DNA of 64,000 nt from Sipunculus nudus (GCA_026874595.1 CM049311.1:22810676-22874675), one strand, 5' to 3'; positions 35,456 to 48,818 are shown, counted from the first letter of the stretch. Notes: generated from the letters alone by a model not told the origin. Numbers and translations are program-made.

Positions 35456-36380
35456 GGTTTTTTTAATTAAAAATTTATAAAACCTGTAAATAAAAGAATG
35501 ATTCAGATATAAACTTCTTAATGGAAAAAGTGGATATGCTTAAAAAAGTAGGATTATATATAAACTTAAATGCATTGTTCCCTTGAAAGTGAAATAAAGG
35601 TATTAGTCCATTCTGTCAACTTGCCTGTCCATCTGTAAATTTTCATATGCATCACAGTATCTCAAAACTTTTACTGTTTTTCTTCATGACAGTCTTGTCA
35701 GAGTATTAATTGCAATCATATATTTAGAACTTTACTGTTACCAAGTTGGAGGGCCCCTTTCCTCTTAGCTTTTCATATTCTTATATAAATGAAAAAACAT
35801 TACAATAGAATATTTCTACATCCACCTTCGTGCTGCCCTCACTTTTCCCTTTTCTATAAACTATTCGTCCATAGGTACCTATGTACATGCCAGAAATTAT
35901 GTCAGTATGTAGACATAGTGGGCATTACAATAATGTACCTTGTCAAGACTAAAGAGATATTGTGTCATACAGTCACAAATTCATGAATCACTTCATCAGC
36001 ATATTTAATCATAACATCATATCTGTCAAATTGAAAGCTTGCAGACTACCATACACTTTAGATCCTTCAACAGATAGCCTTATCATCATTCTACTACTGC
36101 TTATTACTGCTGTCATTGCATTCATATTTGCTCAAATATATCACATTTTCAACCCCTCCTAAATAAATAAAAAATAAACCACTATATTTGACTCTATCAA
36201 TCCATCAGTCAGGTAATTTCATTTATCATTTACTCACATATTACATTAAATTCCTTTATAATAGCCCAACATGTCCATGATATTCATAAGCTTTATCGAC
36301 TTGATATAGTATCACATTGGAGAAACATTTATAGTCCAATCATGATCAGCTTAGCGCCGTGACCCATGGGTCCCTTGTTA

Positions 36381-37960
36381 AATCAGGCATGAGGCATATT
36401 TTTTTTAGTTTATCTCAAAACAAATATTTCCGAAAGAAAGATAACTACAAATTTCCACACATAGCAGCTAGAAAAAAAAACTGTTATCTTTTCAAGGGTT
36501 ACAAATGAGTACAGACGTAGGTGTAATTGATATAAAAATGTTGCTGACCCTGTTGATTGCTGCCACTATGTTAAAATGAAGATATACAATTTAAAACATT
36601 TATCAAATAGCAGATCATGCCTCGAACGCATGTTCAGGGGCCCTATGAGTTTTCATTGGATTAAACAACATCTTATCTCGCCTAGACTTTATTTTGATTT
36701 GTTTTTTGTATTGCTTGATTTTTAATTGATAATATATAATGTTATTTCTAAATATATATAAATTAATATATTTCCTTAGTGCTATCCAATTACAATCATA
36801 TTGCTTCACTACAAGAAGCAGGACGGACTCTCTTTCATTGTTCAAAAGACATTACTAATGGTTATCCGAACAGGACGACTAAACCATGTATACAACTGAT
36901 GCTTTTTTATATTTCTTTATCTTTGCCTAACGCGTGCTCCATACAAAATACAATGTGATCATATAGACGGAGCAGGGGTAGAGCTCAACAACCTGAAATT
37001 AAAGGTCTGGCGCACTTTGTGTTAACCTGTCGGTACCTGTGTAAACAGACATATAATATATATAACAACGAAAATACCAATTTCTTATGTCATGTATTTG
37101 ACAATCTATTTGTGGACGTGTATATTGAAACCACATGAACTATTTTGTCGGCTTAATTACTAAGTAATCTCAAATTATATTCAGTGACTATTGTTAACAT
37201 ATATACAGTACTGTGTCTTGAAAGACAAACAGCTCAACATATCATCTAAAGCCTATCAGAAGGGAATGCGTGCGAAATATTACAAAACCGCATTTTTTAC
37301 CTGAGCTGCACACATGACATTAAATAAATAGACGTTTATTCACTTATTTGGGAAACCAAATGTTGGTAATTCTAGGTACAGATATTGTTTCAGTTGACAA
37401 ATATTGTATTCAGTAATATATGCCTGAAGGTACACAGGATAAAAGATATATATCTTCTAATACCTGAAACGTTTGAGGTATAACGATACTGTTTATATGG
37501 CGTGTGTATATTCGTACACACTGGCAAATTATATGTAGAAAATCAGCTGTATTGTCCCTGGTGAATCACACATATCGTTTAGAGACGGCTTTATTTGCAA
37601 TTATGCAACATCCATCTAAAGATTTTTATTAGATGTTTTGTTTATCAAGTCGGACGGCCTCAGCAACCGAGCTTTTGACATTTGCACAAAACCCGCTTAT
37701 TTTTATGTTCTCTGACGTTACAGTTACCCTACCAAAAAAGGCGCTGGTACGTGTGAGCATGCTAAGTGGAAAACTGAAGACTTCAGAATGTTCCACTTTA
37801 AAAAACAATTGGGTTATTCCAAGATTTTTTATACCAGTAATGGTTGCAAAATGTCAAGTGTGCATGCAAATTCGGCTGACAGACGTACAGACGGCTATAG
37901 TTTGATATAGACTGGATAACGCCTAGCTCATTTTGCGATGCATATGTCCCGTATATAGAC
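36381..37960. other. No supported gene
   Basis: AT-rich. A 90-codon frame starts at ATG 37633 but has no recognisable domain, no splice context and no counterpart in the second copy of the adjoining duplication, so it is not called. Confidence 0.35.
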
Positions 37961-37963
37961 TGG

Positions 37964-37967
<4 letters not shown>

Positions 37968-38011
<44 letters not shown>
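37968..38011. repeat. (TA)n microsatellite at the left edge of duplication X1
   Basis: Unbroken TA run; the paralogous block X2 also starts just after a (TA)n array (51090-51136). Confidence 0.95.
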
Positions 38012-38016
<5 letters not shown>

Positions 38017-38667
38017 TCACCATAATTTTCTCTTTCGTTCTTATTTATATTAAGAATGGCAATAACACGTGAATCCTTTATGTTGTATTGAGAGATGAGG
38101 TGAGCAACATCTCTTTACAGCAAGTATTTCTATACATAGTCCGTTTATCACCCTCGTTACTTCTTTTAATTCCCTATCTTCATATTTGAACGTCTGTCAT
38201 GTAATTTATACAGCTTTTCTCATTGGTCAATGACAGGCCACCAATCCTGGCTAGCCCTGAAACCCTCAGCACAGAGCGGACTCAAACGGGCCCGACTACC
38301 CAGGGCCAGTCCTGAAACATAATAAATAATAAAAGAATCGCTCATGACCGGGTCTAGAGCAGTCCCGGACTAGCATTCCGGTCCACTAAATGATGCAAAC
38401 AGATCAGATCGGACCAGGTTGAAGTCCTGTCAGATCTCATCTGGTCTTGCCTGCTCTGCACGTGTGTTTAACAGCCAAAATAAACGACCATTGTATTTGA
38501 TTCAGTCAAAAGGCTTGTTTCTAGCAAGAGCTAGAAAGGGAGTTATGCCAAATAGAAACCATGCTTTGTGTAAACGTCAACATTAGCTCCTGGAATGAAC
38601 AACTGGATCAATGCAGGGGTAAACCGGTACACTCGTCAAAACATGAGCATGTGTGTCAAACCTTTCA

Positions 38668-39905
38668 TTTTTAGCTCAGCTGACAGAGCGTGACCTGAGC
38701 TATAGCGATCCCTCTTTGTCCGCCCTATGTCTTATCGTCCACTCGGCCGTGTACTTTATACTTCTAACTTAACATTAAGGAAGGTCACAATTCTCCATAT
38801 ATAGTTGAAATAAGGACACAGAGATATATATTCTTAGATGGGACCGACCTATTTATCCACCCAATAATAAATAAAATAAGATACAAAGTCCCGGTATCTG
38901 GATAACTGACACATTGCTATGATTTTTCCCTGCATATTCATCATGGGCAGTTATATCAGGCCCTAAAGACTTTTGGCGCCACATTTTTTAACGCATGTTT
39001 CCCTTATTTGTTAGACCTTCAAATGAACCAGTCCGGACATTACCAGGGTACAGACTTAGGTTACTATAGCCTGTTTTCCGCGAGCTATAGGAAAATAACT
39101 ATTTGCGCACCCTGAAAGTCAGATGAGCTCAAATTTTACCCGTTAGACCTACACACCTTACACACCAAACAATATTGCCAGGGAGGTCCTAGACAAATTT
39201 TCATGAAAACTTGAAATTGGGTCATGATGACCTATATTCTGCTAATTGCTGGCCTTAAACATGATGAGTACACCTTTGCCCCTACTTTGGCCTAGAATAT
39301 TCTAATGTGACATTCAGGGAAGTACCGGTTCCATATCCTTGGAATCATGCAATTACGTTACAGTTATCTATTCTGCGATTTGAGCACCCTGAAAGTCAGA
39401 TGGGCTCAAATTGTGTCCGTTAAGCCTAGAATCTGCTAAAGGGAAATTTCGAAAGAGCGGAATTCTGGAGTTCTGGCCAAAATTTGGAACCCTGAAACTA
39501 GATCATAACGACCTATATTCTGCAAGCAACTGGCCACAAACATGATTTTGAGCACTGAGAGATTCAGACAGAGCACAAATTGTATCCGCTAGACCCAGAA
39601 ATTTTTATCTGAACATCGAGGAAGGTCTAATACAAATGTTTTGGGAAACCTTAAATTGGGTCATGGTGACCCATATTCTACAAGCTACAGACTGAAAACA
39701 TGTATTTATGAACCCGGAGAGTCAGACGGGGCACAAATTGTATCCATTTGTCCTAAAATCTTCTAATGTGACATTCCGGTAAGTCCTGGGTAAATTTCCT
39801 TGGGAACCTTAAATAAAGTTGTTGTTACGCAGATCATAAAATGATAATTAATATAAGCCTCACATGCATGTCAATTCATCTGAGCGTCATGGCCCACTTG
39901 CCACT
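38668..39905 (+). mobile_element. Dispersed repeat RS, copy 2 (about 1.2 kb)
   Basis: It begins TTTTTAGCTCAGCTGACAGA with GACCTGAGCTATAG and ends TCTGAGCGTCATGGCCCACT. Inside, units containing GAGCACCCTGAAAGTCAGA, GCTCAAATTGT.TCCGTTA and, in some, TTCTAATGTGACATTC repeat at about 39.11, 39.38, 39.55 and 39.71 kb. No open reading frame of note. Confidence 0.6.
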
Positions 39906-41729
39906 GGCCTTTATTTAATTTGATGTCCAGTATATATCTTATTTATTTCACAGTTTAGCACAATCCGATATAACGGCGAGCAAATTCAGTTTTATGTCTT
40001 GTGAATCTAGACTAATGTATATTTGTGAATTGAAGGAAAGGGACATAGTCCTAGGTTACTGTATTTAACTTAAAACCATACATTGCAAAATATCTGAGTA
40101 AAGAGTTTCTTTTTTACAACATCTAAATTCCATTCATAAATATCAGTGTTTCTGGTCACTTGCTTATACAACTACACTTAAACCTTGCTGCTAGTTGTTT
40201 ATTGTCATTAATATACAAAAAATGTAATTGTCGAAGTGAGGCTGCCAAACCATAACAGAGGCCACGTCACCTTGGTGCAAGATTCAGAAGGACCAGAAGA
40301 TGACAAAATATAAAATTTATATCTCACTTCAGGCCTTTGATCTCTTATCAGCTTTAGGGTCAGACTGTGTGATCATATAATTCAGTTTAAGAAGATAATC
40401 GCCGGGTTTCAATGAGCAACTACTGTTGGAACGGGCTTTAGTATACTGAAACACTTGTCATTTAGCAGGTATGATTACGAAAAGTCGCAGTAATTTAACA
40501 ATTAAACAGAAATGACGAAGAGCAGATGTTTGAAATAAGAATAGTTATAGCCAAGCACGAATCTTAGAAGAGGTACTGACTTGGACACGTGTTTTGTTTG
40601 TTGTGACGTTATCAGTTAGCTGACCGGTGTAACTTTTTATGCTGAATCCGGTGACCGAATAAATACAGCCTTTACAGTTCACCTTTAAAGTAAGTTATAT
40701 ATTCGAAGACGTCTAGATTGTTTTATAATGAATGAATGAATGTGTACTAAATAGCATTGGAGATATATCAGGCTTTTTTTATTTTTGTTAAGATATTCTT
40801 TTCGTGTGCATGTTGAAAGCCTTTCACCTCATGATATATTCAACTGTCATATGTGTAGAAAAGGAACTCTAGATCAAATAATCAAGACGATATGGACTAC
40901 ATCATCCAAAGTTCGCCTTCATGCATCTGGTGCCGTACCTTGCCACACGATACTATATCTGATCAGATGCATGACACGGACGTTTCCAAATCACAACTGG
41001 ATCAGCTGACTGTTAAATTATACTCAAAATGAATATAAAACCCTAAACGGAGCACAATAAGCAAAACAAACCCCAGAAATTGAGCATGAAAGCTCAGGCA
41101 TCTTCAGTTGCTGATATGTCTGTTCTGCATATTATGTGAATAAGAGTTGTTTCTTAATATCTAAATATCAGAAGAGCTGACGGTTTATTTTAACCATGCA
41201 TTAAAGTTCCATTTGAAACCATATCATCTCCGCAACACAGTCCAGTCTGAAGACACTGTAATCATTTAAACAAGTACGGTGTATAGTTCTATCCACCACG
41301 GAACATAACAAAGAATTGTTACAGGTTTCAAAGGTGACCAGCGTATAGGCGACAATTAACATAACTACAGCTATCATTTCCATAATTATTATCATAAAAT
41401 GTTTTTAACATGCTTAACTCGCATCACGATAATGATTATATATAGTAAATAAGCGTATGCATATGTAATTAAGAAATGATTAGAATCTCATTAGATTTGT
41501 CTTTCATTCCGCAGACTTCAAAGCATTGTTATAGATTAACACGTATTAATGATTATGTCATAGAATCGCATCACATTACCAAAGCATATTCAAAGCGAAC
41601 ATATTGTGTAACTATCTATGTAAAAGTACATAAAATGAGGAAAGTGATATTGCAAGGCATGCCTGCAAGCATATACATCTAGACATACGTAGTTTTGTCA
41701 TGTGATACAAAATTTACAGCCTGTTCATT

Positions 41730-41839
41730 CAAGTGGAGCGGCGTTATATCTGATAGAGTGACACGTGGAATACAGTGTGAGGTTCACAACCAGGAAGAAT
41801 ATTGGGCTTAAATTCTCACTAATGTCATGATAGTCAAAA
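41730..41839 (+). promoter_or_regulatory. Decayed copy of the receptor promoter/5' UTR block
   Basis: AAGTGGAGCGGCGTTATAT, GTGACACG and CACAACCAGGAAGAAT follow the order seen before gene D exon 1. Where gene D has TATATAG this copy reads AATACAG (41769-41775). Confidence 0.55.
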
Positions 41840-41914
41840 ATGTCTTCTAACAGAAATCTGGACCCCTTGCTCCGGGTGATATTACAGCAGCTTTTTAACC
41901 CGGTGTTTTATCGG
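41840..41914 (+). pseudogene. Decayed receptor signal-peptide exon (locus C)
   Basis: The ATG and MSSNRNLDPLLRVILQQL match MSSNRNLDTLLCVIVQLL of gene D exon 1 at 55871. The hydrophobic core is broken by Arg, Gln and Pro changes, and the donor GTAAGT of gene D is replaced by GTGTTT, with a later GTATGT at 41915 that would leave the wrong phase (0 instead of 1). Confidence 0.6.
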
Positions 41915-42699
41915 GTATGTAAAGCACACTAATAAACATGCCTCACATGATAAGTAAACTCTTTGATTACTTATCAGCAATATCCCATTTTACAAACAAG
42001 CAAAGCAGGTGGAGATGATACGGAGGATAACAGACTGATGTATTTACTTCCTTAACAAGTAATCACAGCATGTATGTTCATAAACACACGCGCTTGTCAA
42101 TGCTTCTGTATAGTAATTTTGATATTAATACATTTTTGTATATTTTTTAAACAGAAAGATTTGTATTATTGTGCTATAATTCATACAGAAGGGATTTCAT
42201 ATGTTCATCAATCTACACGTATTAGGTATATTAACGCATATATTCCTATATGCGAATCTCCAAAGAGTTTCCTATAGAGAATTCTTAGTATTTTTAATGG
42301 GCAATCTTATGGTCACATGGATTATATCTAATGTAGGATCAATAAATTTACCTGGCCTAAAAATGTTCATTATATTCAAATGCATACATTTTTAACCCAG
42401 TGTTCCTTGTTATCTAAATGGTGCAATTTTCATTGCGTGATATGATAATTTTAGTTCCAGTTAACAGTATCTATCACAGGATAAACCTATCATTGGGCTT
42501 TTGCATCACATCTCCAATCGGTAAAAATCCATACAGATATTTAGAAAGTAGATATTTTGTTTCATTTAATAAATATGTGTAAATGGTCCGGTATTATCTC
42601 TTAATTATACTTATTATCTAAAGGTAAGTGGTAAAGGATTGTTAAAGAGAAAACGTGGGAACAGTTAAAGGCTCCATTTACTGAACAAAACTATATCAC

Positions 42700-45030
42700 C
42701 CTTTGACAAATCATTTAGAATATCCAATGTAAGATGAATCATTATTATTACCAGGAAACCAAAATGAAAACATCCGGGCCGAGGTAGCTGGTATGGATGG
42801 AGAATATGAAAGTGTAGGTCTCTCCCCTATCGACCGCCATTCACATGTCAACGTAGAGAGCAACAAGTACGAAACACTGGACAAACAGCAGATCACGGCC
42901 CCTGAACCGAAGACGTACGCGAAACTCGGGCGTTCTTAACTGTGATTAAAACAAACTCTATCAAATCAGTTGTCATACACATCTTATGACTACGTATGTC
43001 TAAATTTAATTATTTGTCTATTATGTTGAAACCTGAATTTATTATTTTAAATATCAATATATGGGGTTTATAATGAAGAGTAGTATATATGTTTTTCGGC
43101 TATAAGCATAATCTTTTGTAATCTCTATTGTAATCCTATGTAGTTCACTTGTGAACGATATCATGAATTTTAACAAAAATAATGTATTAGATATTGGTTT
43201 ATGATCCGCTGGCTAGAAATGAACACTCAAAAATGATTCTTTGACGCTATAGAAATCTCCTCTACTCTAGATAATTTTCACTTAAGCACGCGTTAGTACA
43301 TTTTGCTGGATAAAACTTTTCATTACGGAAAAGATGTGGAACATCCCAGACCTCTCTGTTGTTTGATGTCCTTAAAGTGTATTCTTAATTCAGGAATCTG
43401 TATAGTTTTTGGCAAAAGCCTTGAGATAAACTTTCAAGCGGCTTTTCTGATTCGAGTCTCAATGGAACATCTTTCGATCAAACATTTAAAACAACCTGTC
43501 TTATCTTTTTGTCTTCACAAAAAAGGTGTATATATGCCTCTACGCCGAGAAAATAAAAACATTTTTTAGCACATTGAAGCCAGAAACCATTTTCAATTGA
43601 GATATTCACTATATAGTTGCGCCACAATCATTATTTTCTCGACACATCCAGGATAGGTGTCTGCATGGCCAGGGTTATTTCATTAATACCAACATTTTAG
43701 ATAATGACTCTAGTTAACGCGATTGTAGCACAGTTTGACATATCAGTGTATTTAGGTCTCTGAATATGCAAAAAGTTAAAACGACAATTAAAGAATTAAT
43801 TGGTGTCCTATGTAAGGCCAGTCTATAATTTTTGCCTGCACACCTCATGAGTATATCGTAAAATAAAAAAAAACTTTTTCCTAAAGAAACCACCTTATTA
43901 TCGACACCCTTGAATAGACACAGTTCAACATTGCTTTTATATTACTTTGTATCCACATAATACCAATCCAGGGAAACTACTTGCCAGGAAAGCTATCGGT
44001 ATTGAGAGCTACCTGTCAGTGTTTGCGGCCTAAATATGGCGTATTTTCGTGGGACGCACGTGTAATGATAAGTAATAACTACAAAAACAATATATAATAT
44101 AGAGAATTTAACGTTTTAATCTTAAAACGCACTGGGTCATTAATAACGTTGAATTTTTCATAAGAAATCATGTAACCCTATTCACGTTCCCATTAAAAAG
44201 CAAATCTCTCAAGTGGCAGGAATGACTTCCAAGGTACATAATATCAAATAAAACTAAATTTAGACATTCTATTTTCTTTAGTGTTTCCTTTATCTCGTCC
44301 GACTACATTACAGGAACAATGTGCAAAAAGTACTTCAAAAGCACATTTCAACCTCAATTGAATAAATGTTGTTGAATGTTTATATATTAGGATACTATGT
44401 GTACTAGGATGTTATACCGAAAGCGTTCCGATTAAAGCACATTAAAGCTAAAATATTAAAAATAATATGTATTTCTAAATATTCTGAAAGAAAATAAATA
44501 ATTATGAACTCTATATCCTGTTATATGAGAAATAATGTTCTTTACATTATTGGCACTTTTCTGCAATTTTTTTGATCTGTGTAAATTGATAGTGAAAACT
44601 TAAAAAAAGGATAAATTCATTTTCATAATGTTGTTTATAAATGTTTCATTTAAAGAACAAGTCTTTCCTGCACGCTGAGACGGCATGATACGGCCCCGGG
44701 ATATTTAACACAACATATGAACAAGGAAAAACATACTCCTTAATGGACAACCCTTTTACCTGCTCTAAAGAACACGTTTCAAAGACCGAGAAGTATGATG
44801 AAATATTAACTGAACCTAGAAGATGAAGCTTTGTTATGCCTCAGGGAATGAATGCATAGCAAATATTGTTTACATACGCACGTTGTGTGTAAGAGTATAA
44901 TCAGAAGAACGTTACACGAATGGGTGTTATCATGTGTGAAGAGATCCTATTTAGGAAGCTAGATGTTTCCATCTTACTTGAAAGTTATTGTATTTTGAGT
45001 GTTTATATCATGTCAGCTACCGAATTTTCT
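42700..45030. repeat. Segmental duplication block S1, right copy
   Basis: Diverged counterpart of 22.15-25.75 kb, including the tail exon at 42755 and the motif CAGGGAATGAATGCATAGC at about 44.84 kb. The (TA)n array at 23.02 kb is reduced here to GTATATATGCCTC at about 43.53 kb. Confidence 0.6.
42755..42939 (+). pseudogene. Isolated copy of receptor tail exon E10 (locus C)
   Basis: Acceptor TACCAG ends at 42754; the frame is open to TAA at 42937-42939 and encodes RAEVAGMDGEYESVGLSP, then NKYETLDKQQ and KTYAKLGRS. It is well conserved with gene B exon 10, but YVNV has become HVNV, and the donor beside the stop is gone (TTAACT where the 49.7 kb copy has GTAAGT). It lies under 1 kb after a dead signal exon with no ectodomain or transmembrane exon between, so it is called an orphan exon, though its own frame is intact. 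Confidence 0.6.
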
Positions 45031-47640
45031 TGACCAGAAGCCGGGCCTTAAAAAGTCTCCTGTCTTATTTAGTAGCCGGGTAAAAATGTATAAGAACAAT
45101 AAACCGTGGCCTTAAATTGGAACCGGGTCTTGTTCAGAAGTCGGATAGCAGAGACGTTTCCATGTTAGCCCCTGTCTTTGGCCGTCACTATACAAGTACA
45201 GTGCATGGGTCATATTGACATTTGTTATATTATTTTGTTTTTGTGTAATCAAAATGTTTACTTCTTCTATGTTTACTTCGCCAATTTTTTGCAAACGAGC
45301 AGCGAATATTCCCGATTCAACCATTATGATTAAAGCCGATCACCACCTTAGTAAACGTAATGCAAATATAATGTGATAAGGATTTTCACTAAGACAAGCG
45401 TTATCACCACTGTCAGTGTCACGCCATATCGCGCCCATTGCTTTTTAATACGTTCCATATGTTACAAAACCAACGTTTTCGAGAAAAACGGTTTTAAATA
45501 ATATTTCCGTCATGTTGCCAACCACTGCATTAGAATGCGGGTCATTTATGACATCTTAGGATATTTCGTAAGCACAATCCATTTATCAGCGATGTTCTCA
45601 ATCGCGACCCCAATTTCTAGTGACTGGTGGGTTTTTTGTTTCGGTGTGTGTATTGTCTGCCGAGCCTGATAATGTTTTTATTAAACAGGATTGCGCTGGT
45701 TTCACAACTGAATTTCTTGAAATATCTTTAAGCTGTTTTACTCGCCTCGAATCATAACACTGCACACATGCACGAAGAGCTTGGTCCTTTGTGTGAACTG
45801 GTGTTGCAGGCGGAATAATTTGAACCTATCTAGTGGCATGTCCAGTTCTGTGCGGTCAGCTCTCTTATCAACCAGGGCACTGTCTGTGGTCTCTTTAAAA
45901 AATTTTTACTGCATAAAGTAAAATTTGAATTTTCTTTATCATAAATGGCTGAAAAGAATATTTAAAAGATGAAAGGTATAAAACCAGTACGTATATATTA
46001 AAATATATAAAATTTCTACACAGATTGAATCTCATTGAATTTTCATAAATCATATTGCAGAGCATTATTTTAGCATCCAGAATATGTACATGGTAAAGGG
46101 ACATAATCAGGAGCAAAATATACCTATTCTTTCTTGCTATTAGTTCACTTTTGCTTTATACAAAAGTGTCTAGGTTTAATCATTCCAGGACACGGTCTCA
46201 GTACCTCTCTTTTGGTGGTTTACACCTTGTTAAGTCCACGTGTGCCTGTTAACTATAAAATGGCCGTGTCACCGGAGGTCCGATTTTGCGAATTTTCGAC
46301 AGATCCCAAACAAAGATTATCTAACTAATTAAGTCCATACAATGCCCTTCAAGTGATTCATGTCCTGTGTATATCTCTACTGGATGGACATTACGGTCCA
46401 TGGGCCGAATGTTAATTCATTGTAAAACCTATCGCAATTAATTTGTACATGTCCTGGTGTCTCAGCGGAAATTGCACCGGTAGCACATGTCGTGTATCGT
46501 GTCCCAAGCCTGTGATGCTTTGATCAGCCAGCGGGAACATGTATTACATTTTGGGCCAAGTCCGTCAGGCCATCTGATGACTGACAGGTGTTGTGGCTCT
46601 GGCCATGCACTAGAGTCCCACACGCTGTGTCCATGTTTACGATTGTGATCGCGACTGGGTCATTGTTTTTAAACGCGTGTAAGCCTAAACAGCAGTAAGC
46701 CTACGGTTTCAGGGCAAAATTTTGGCAGGTACGAATTTATTCTATGAGAAGATGCTATTTTTGTGTTAATTCAACATACATTATAGGTGATTAGGCCTCT
46801 TTAATTGTCCAAGAGCAAGAGGAGTTAAGAAAATAAAACCGATTAATTGTTTGAACAGGCTCCCGAGACAGCTCTGAGACCTTAAAGGTAAATACAACTA
46901 ATAATCATGATGGCTCTCCAGATGGGGCCAAGTTGAAGGAGTCTTGGGGCTCCATCTGGAGTATACTTCGAAAATACGAAAAAAAGTAACAGCTAAGGGA
47001 TAACTACGTAAGGTCATCAAATGTTGATAAGTCAAACAAGAAGTTAAGCTTATAGTCCGTCAGTTTCCAATTAACTGGCACAGATTCACTGATGACGATA
47101 TCCTGGTCTTTACAGAATACTACGGTAAGTGCTTGCAAGGCATTAATAATTCCGAGTTTGATCAGGGCATAGAAATGACACGACAATATCCAGTCGCGAA
47201 TCTATGAGCGGAAAGATTTTGGCAGTGACATGGTCCCATAATGGCAGAGAAGAAACCGGAATAACTCTCTTGGGTTACTGTATAAAACTGGTGAATTATT
47301 TTACAAACATTGGCGGACTTTTACACAAAATTGAATATTATACGGGCTTTCCAACTTATTAATTGGACTGGTTTTAATGAAAGTGAAATAAAAAGAAAAG
47401 AAAAATTTCTACTTTTTTTGTCATTTGTAATTACATGAATATGCAAAAGAATCTTCCCATGGCGATATATTTATATATGAATATACATGTATAGGTATTT
47501 ATATATTAATGTTTTCATTAACAGTATTTTAATCGTACTTTATGTAAATATTGACATTGTATATGAGGCTTGGGATTATTTCGTTGAATTATAAAAATAT
47601 AAACACAAACATGCACACTTACTGCTTAATAGAATCAGTA
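43000..47640. other. No gene seen; duplicated flank and old repeats
   Basis: The first 2 kb is the right copy of duplication S1. At 45020-45140 the recurring AGCCGGGCCTT / ACCGGGTCTTG motifs look like an old dispersed repeat. 46916-46961 is an imperfect palindrome (CTCCAGATGG...CCATCTGGAG). Confidence 0.4.
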
Positions 47641-47685
47641 AACATCTGGTTGTTCAACCTAGCTAATGTTATGCTTTATTTTCAG

Positions 47686-47923
47686 ATGTCGGAGGACGGT
47701 CATAACTGTAGACTTTACAGAAAGGTTGACATCGAGAGAAGATTACTTGACACACCTGACGCACCGTGGACTGATTATGATTAGTTTAAGCTTGAGGACC
47801 GACGAGTACACGTGTTCATTAATGCCAATAACATGATTAAAAGGCACAAAATTCGGGTGAAAAATTAAAATGACGAAGACATATGGACGGAGAGTGATAT
47901 TAAGATATTCTAACCAGAAACAG
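47686..47923 (+). pseudogene. Decayed copy of receptor exon 7
   Basis: Acceptor TTTTCAG ends at 47685 and donor GTATTC begins at 47924; 238 bases, the same length as gene B exon 7. It aligns along its length (EDGHNCRLYRKVDIERRLL with GGHKCASYKLVDLRRRALP; APWTDYD with TEWTDSD) but has in-frame stops TAG at 47782, TAA after RVKN, and TAA near the 3' end. Both splice sites survive while the frame is dead. Confidence 0.75.
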
Positions 47924-48289
47924 GTATTCCTATAAATGTGCTTATGTAAATAAAAGTTTTAGAAAAAAAAATATATATAACATGGATTATGGTGAAAGAA
48001 AAACTAAATATAGTCATTGGGAAAATAAACCAAGCAGAGGGTATTGGGAATTATGGTGCTTCTTCTTCATTATAATCTTATATTCCTCTGACCGATTACA
48101 ATTGCTTTAGGCTTTCTAGTAATTAAAAGTGTTTAAAATAGTGGGTCGTAAACTTTTGAAAGCCAGCATACATTGAAACATCGGATTACCTAGCGATTTC
48201 CTTTATCAGAATCATGTTTACCGCAATAAATTTTAATACCGTAATAATATTTTATTGTTGTAATTTATAACTTGTTTTTATCATTGTGT

Positions 48290-48515
48290 CGCCCACGCCG
48301 ATGGCGTGGACCCCTTATCAATCGAACACAATGCCATAAACTACCAGACGTAGGTATATTGTATCAAAGGAATACACAGAGGGGCCAACCTAGGACATGC
48401 TCGCAACCAGGCCTTCCGTAAACGACACGTCTACCATGAAGACTGGCATTATTGCTTCATCTGTAATCCTGGTGGTGTTTCTGATCATTATCATTGCCTT
48501 GATTGTATATGTTTG
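48290..48515 (+). pseudogene. Decayed copy of receptor exon 8 (stalk and transmembrane)
   Basis: The 3' half is open: RPSVNDTSTMKTGIIASS and VILVVFLIIIIALIVYVW, aligned with EPSVNDKSEVNAGTITGG and the gene B helix, with donor GTACGT at 48516. The 5' half aligns with gene B only at nucleotide level, is frameshifted, and has no AG acceptor at the expected place. Confidence 0.7.
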
Positions 48516-48818
48516 GTACGTCATGAAGCCTTATTGTCTTTTTATAATTTTATCAAATGTGTCAGTACAATTCAGAACCACCCTTTGTATTCAGTTCGCC
48601 GACAGCCTATCAGTTTCCATAGTTTTTGTTAGCTTTTTGCGATTCCATTAGCTATTGTGTCTCAATGTATATGGTTGTCACAGGTGTTTATGTACAGATA
48701 CTGAATTTCTCTTTAATAATAACGTTCATTACGTTGTCTGGTAAGAACATGATATTTGATATATAATAACAATATTACAATATAACAAATTCTGACCAAA
48801 ATTACTTCTTTAAACTAT

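Larger units (their letters stand above)
33248..36380 (+). mobile_element. Dispersed repeat RS, copy 1 (about 3.1 kb)
   Basis: It begins TTTTAGCTCAGCTGACTATA and TCATCTGAGCTATAG and ends TAGCGCCGTGACCCATGGGT followed by CCCTTGTT. The same two ends bound two shorter copies at 38.67 and 51.95 kb. Inside are a CGTC/TGTC tetranucleotide array and long tandem units. I see no coding sequence, so it looks non-autonomous. Similar TTTTAGCTCA...CATGGG..CTTGTT repeats are abundant in bivalve genomes as I know them; the class is uncertain. Confidence 0.6.
38012..41935 (+). repeat. Segmental duplication X, copy 1 (receptor upstream block)
   Basis: It matches 51.4-53.55 plus 55.49-55.94 kb in order: TTCTTATTTATATT.AGAATG with GGCAATAACAC, TGGCTAGCCCT, AACAGCCAAA, GAACCGGTACACT-like GTAAACCGGTACACTC, an RS repeat, CATTCATAAAT, GTGAGGCTGCCAA, CATAACTACAGCTATCATTT, and finally the promoter block and signal-peptide exon. 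So a receptor 5' flank of about 4 kb was duplicated together with its first exon. Confidence 0.65.

Noticed and set aside
37633-37905. 90-codon plus-strand frame starting with ATG
   Set aside because: No domain, no signal peptide, no conservation visible elsewhere in the window.
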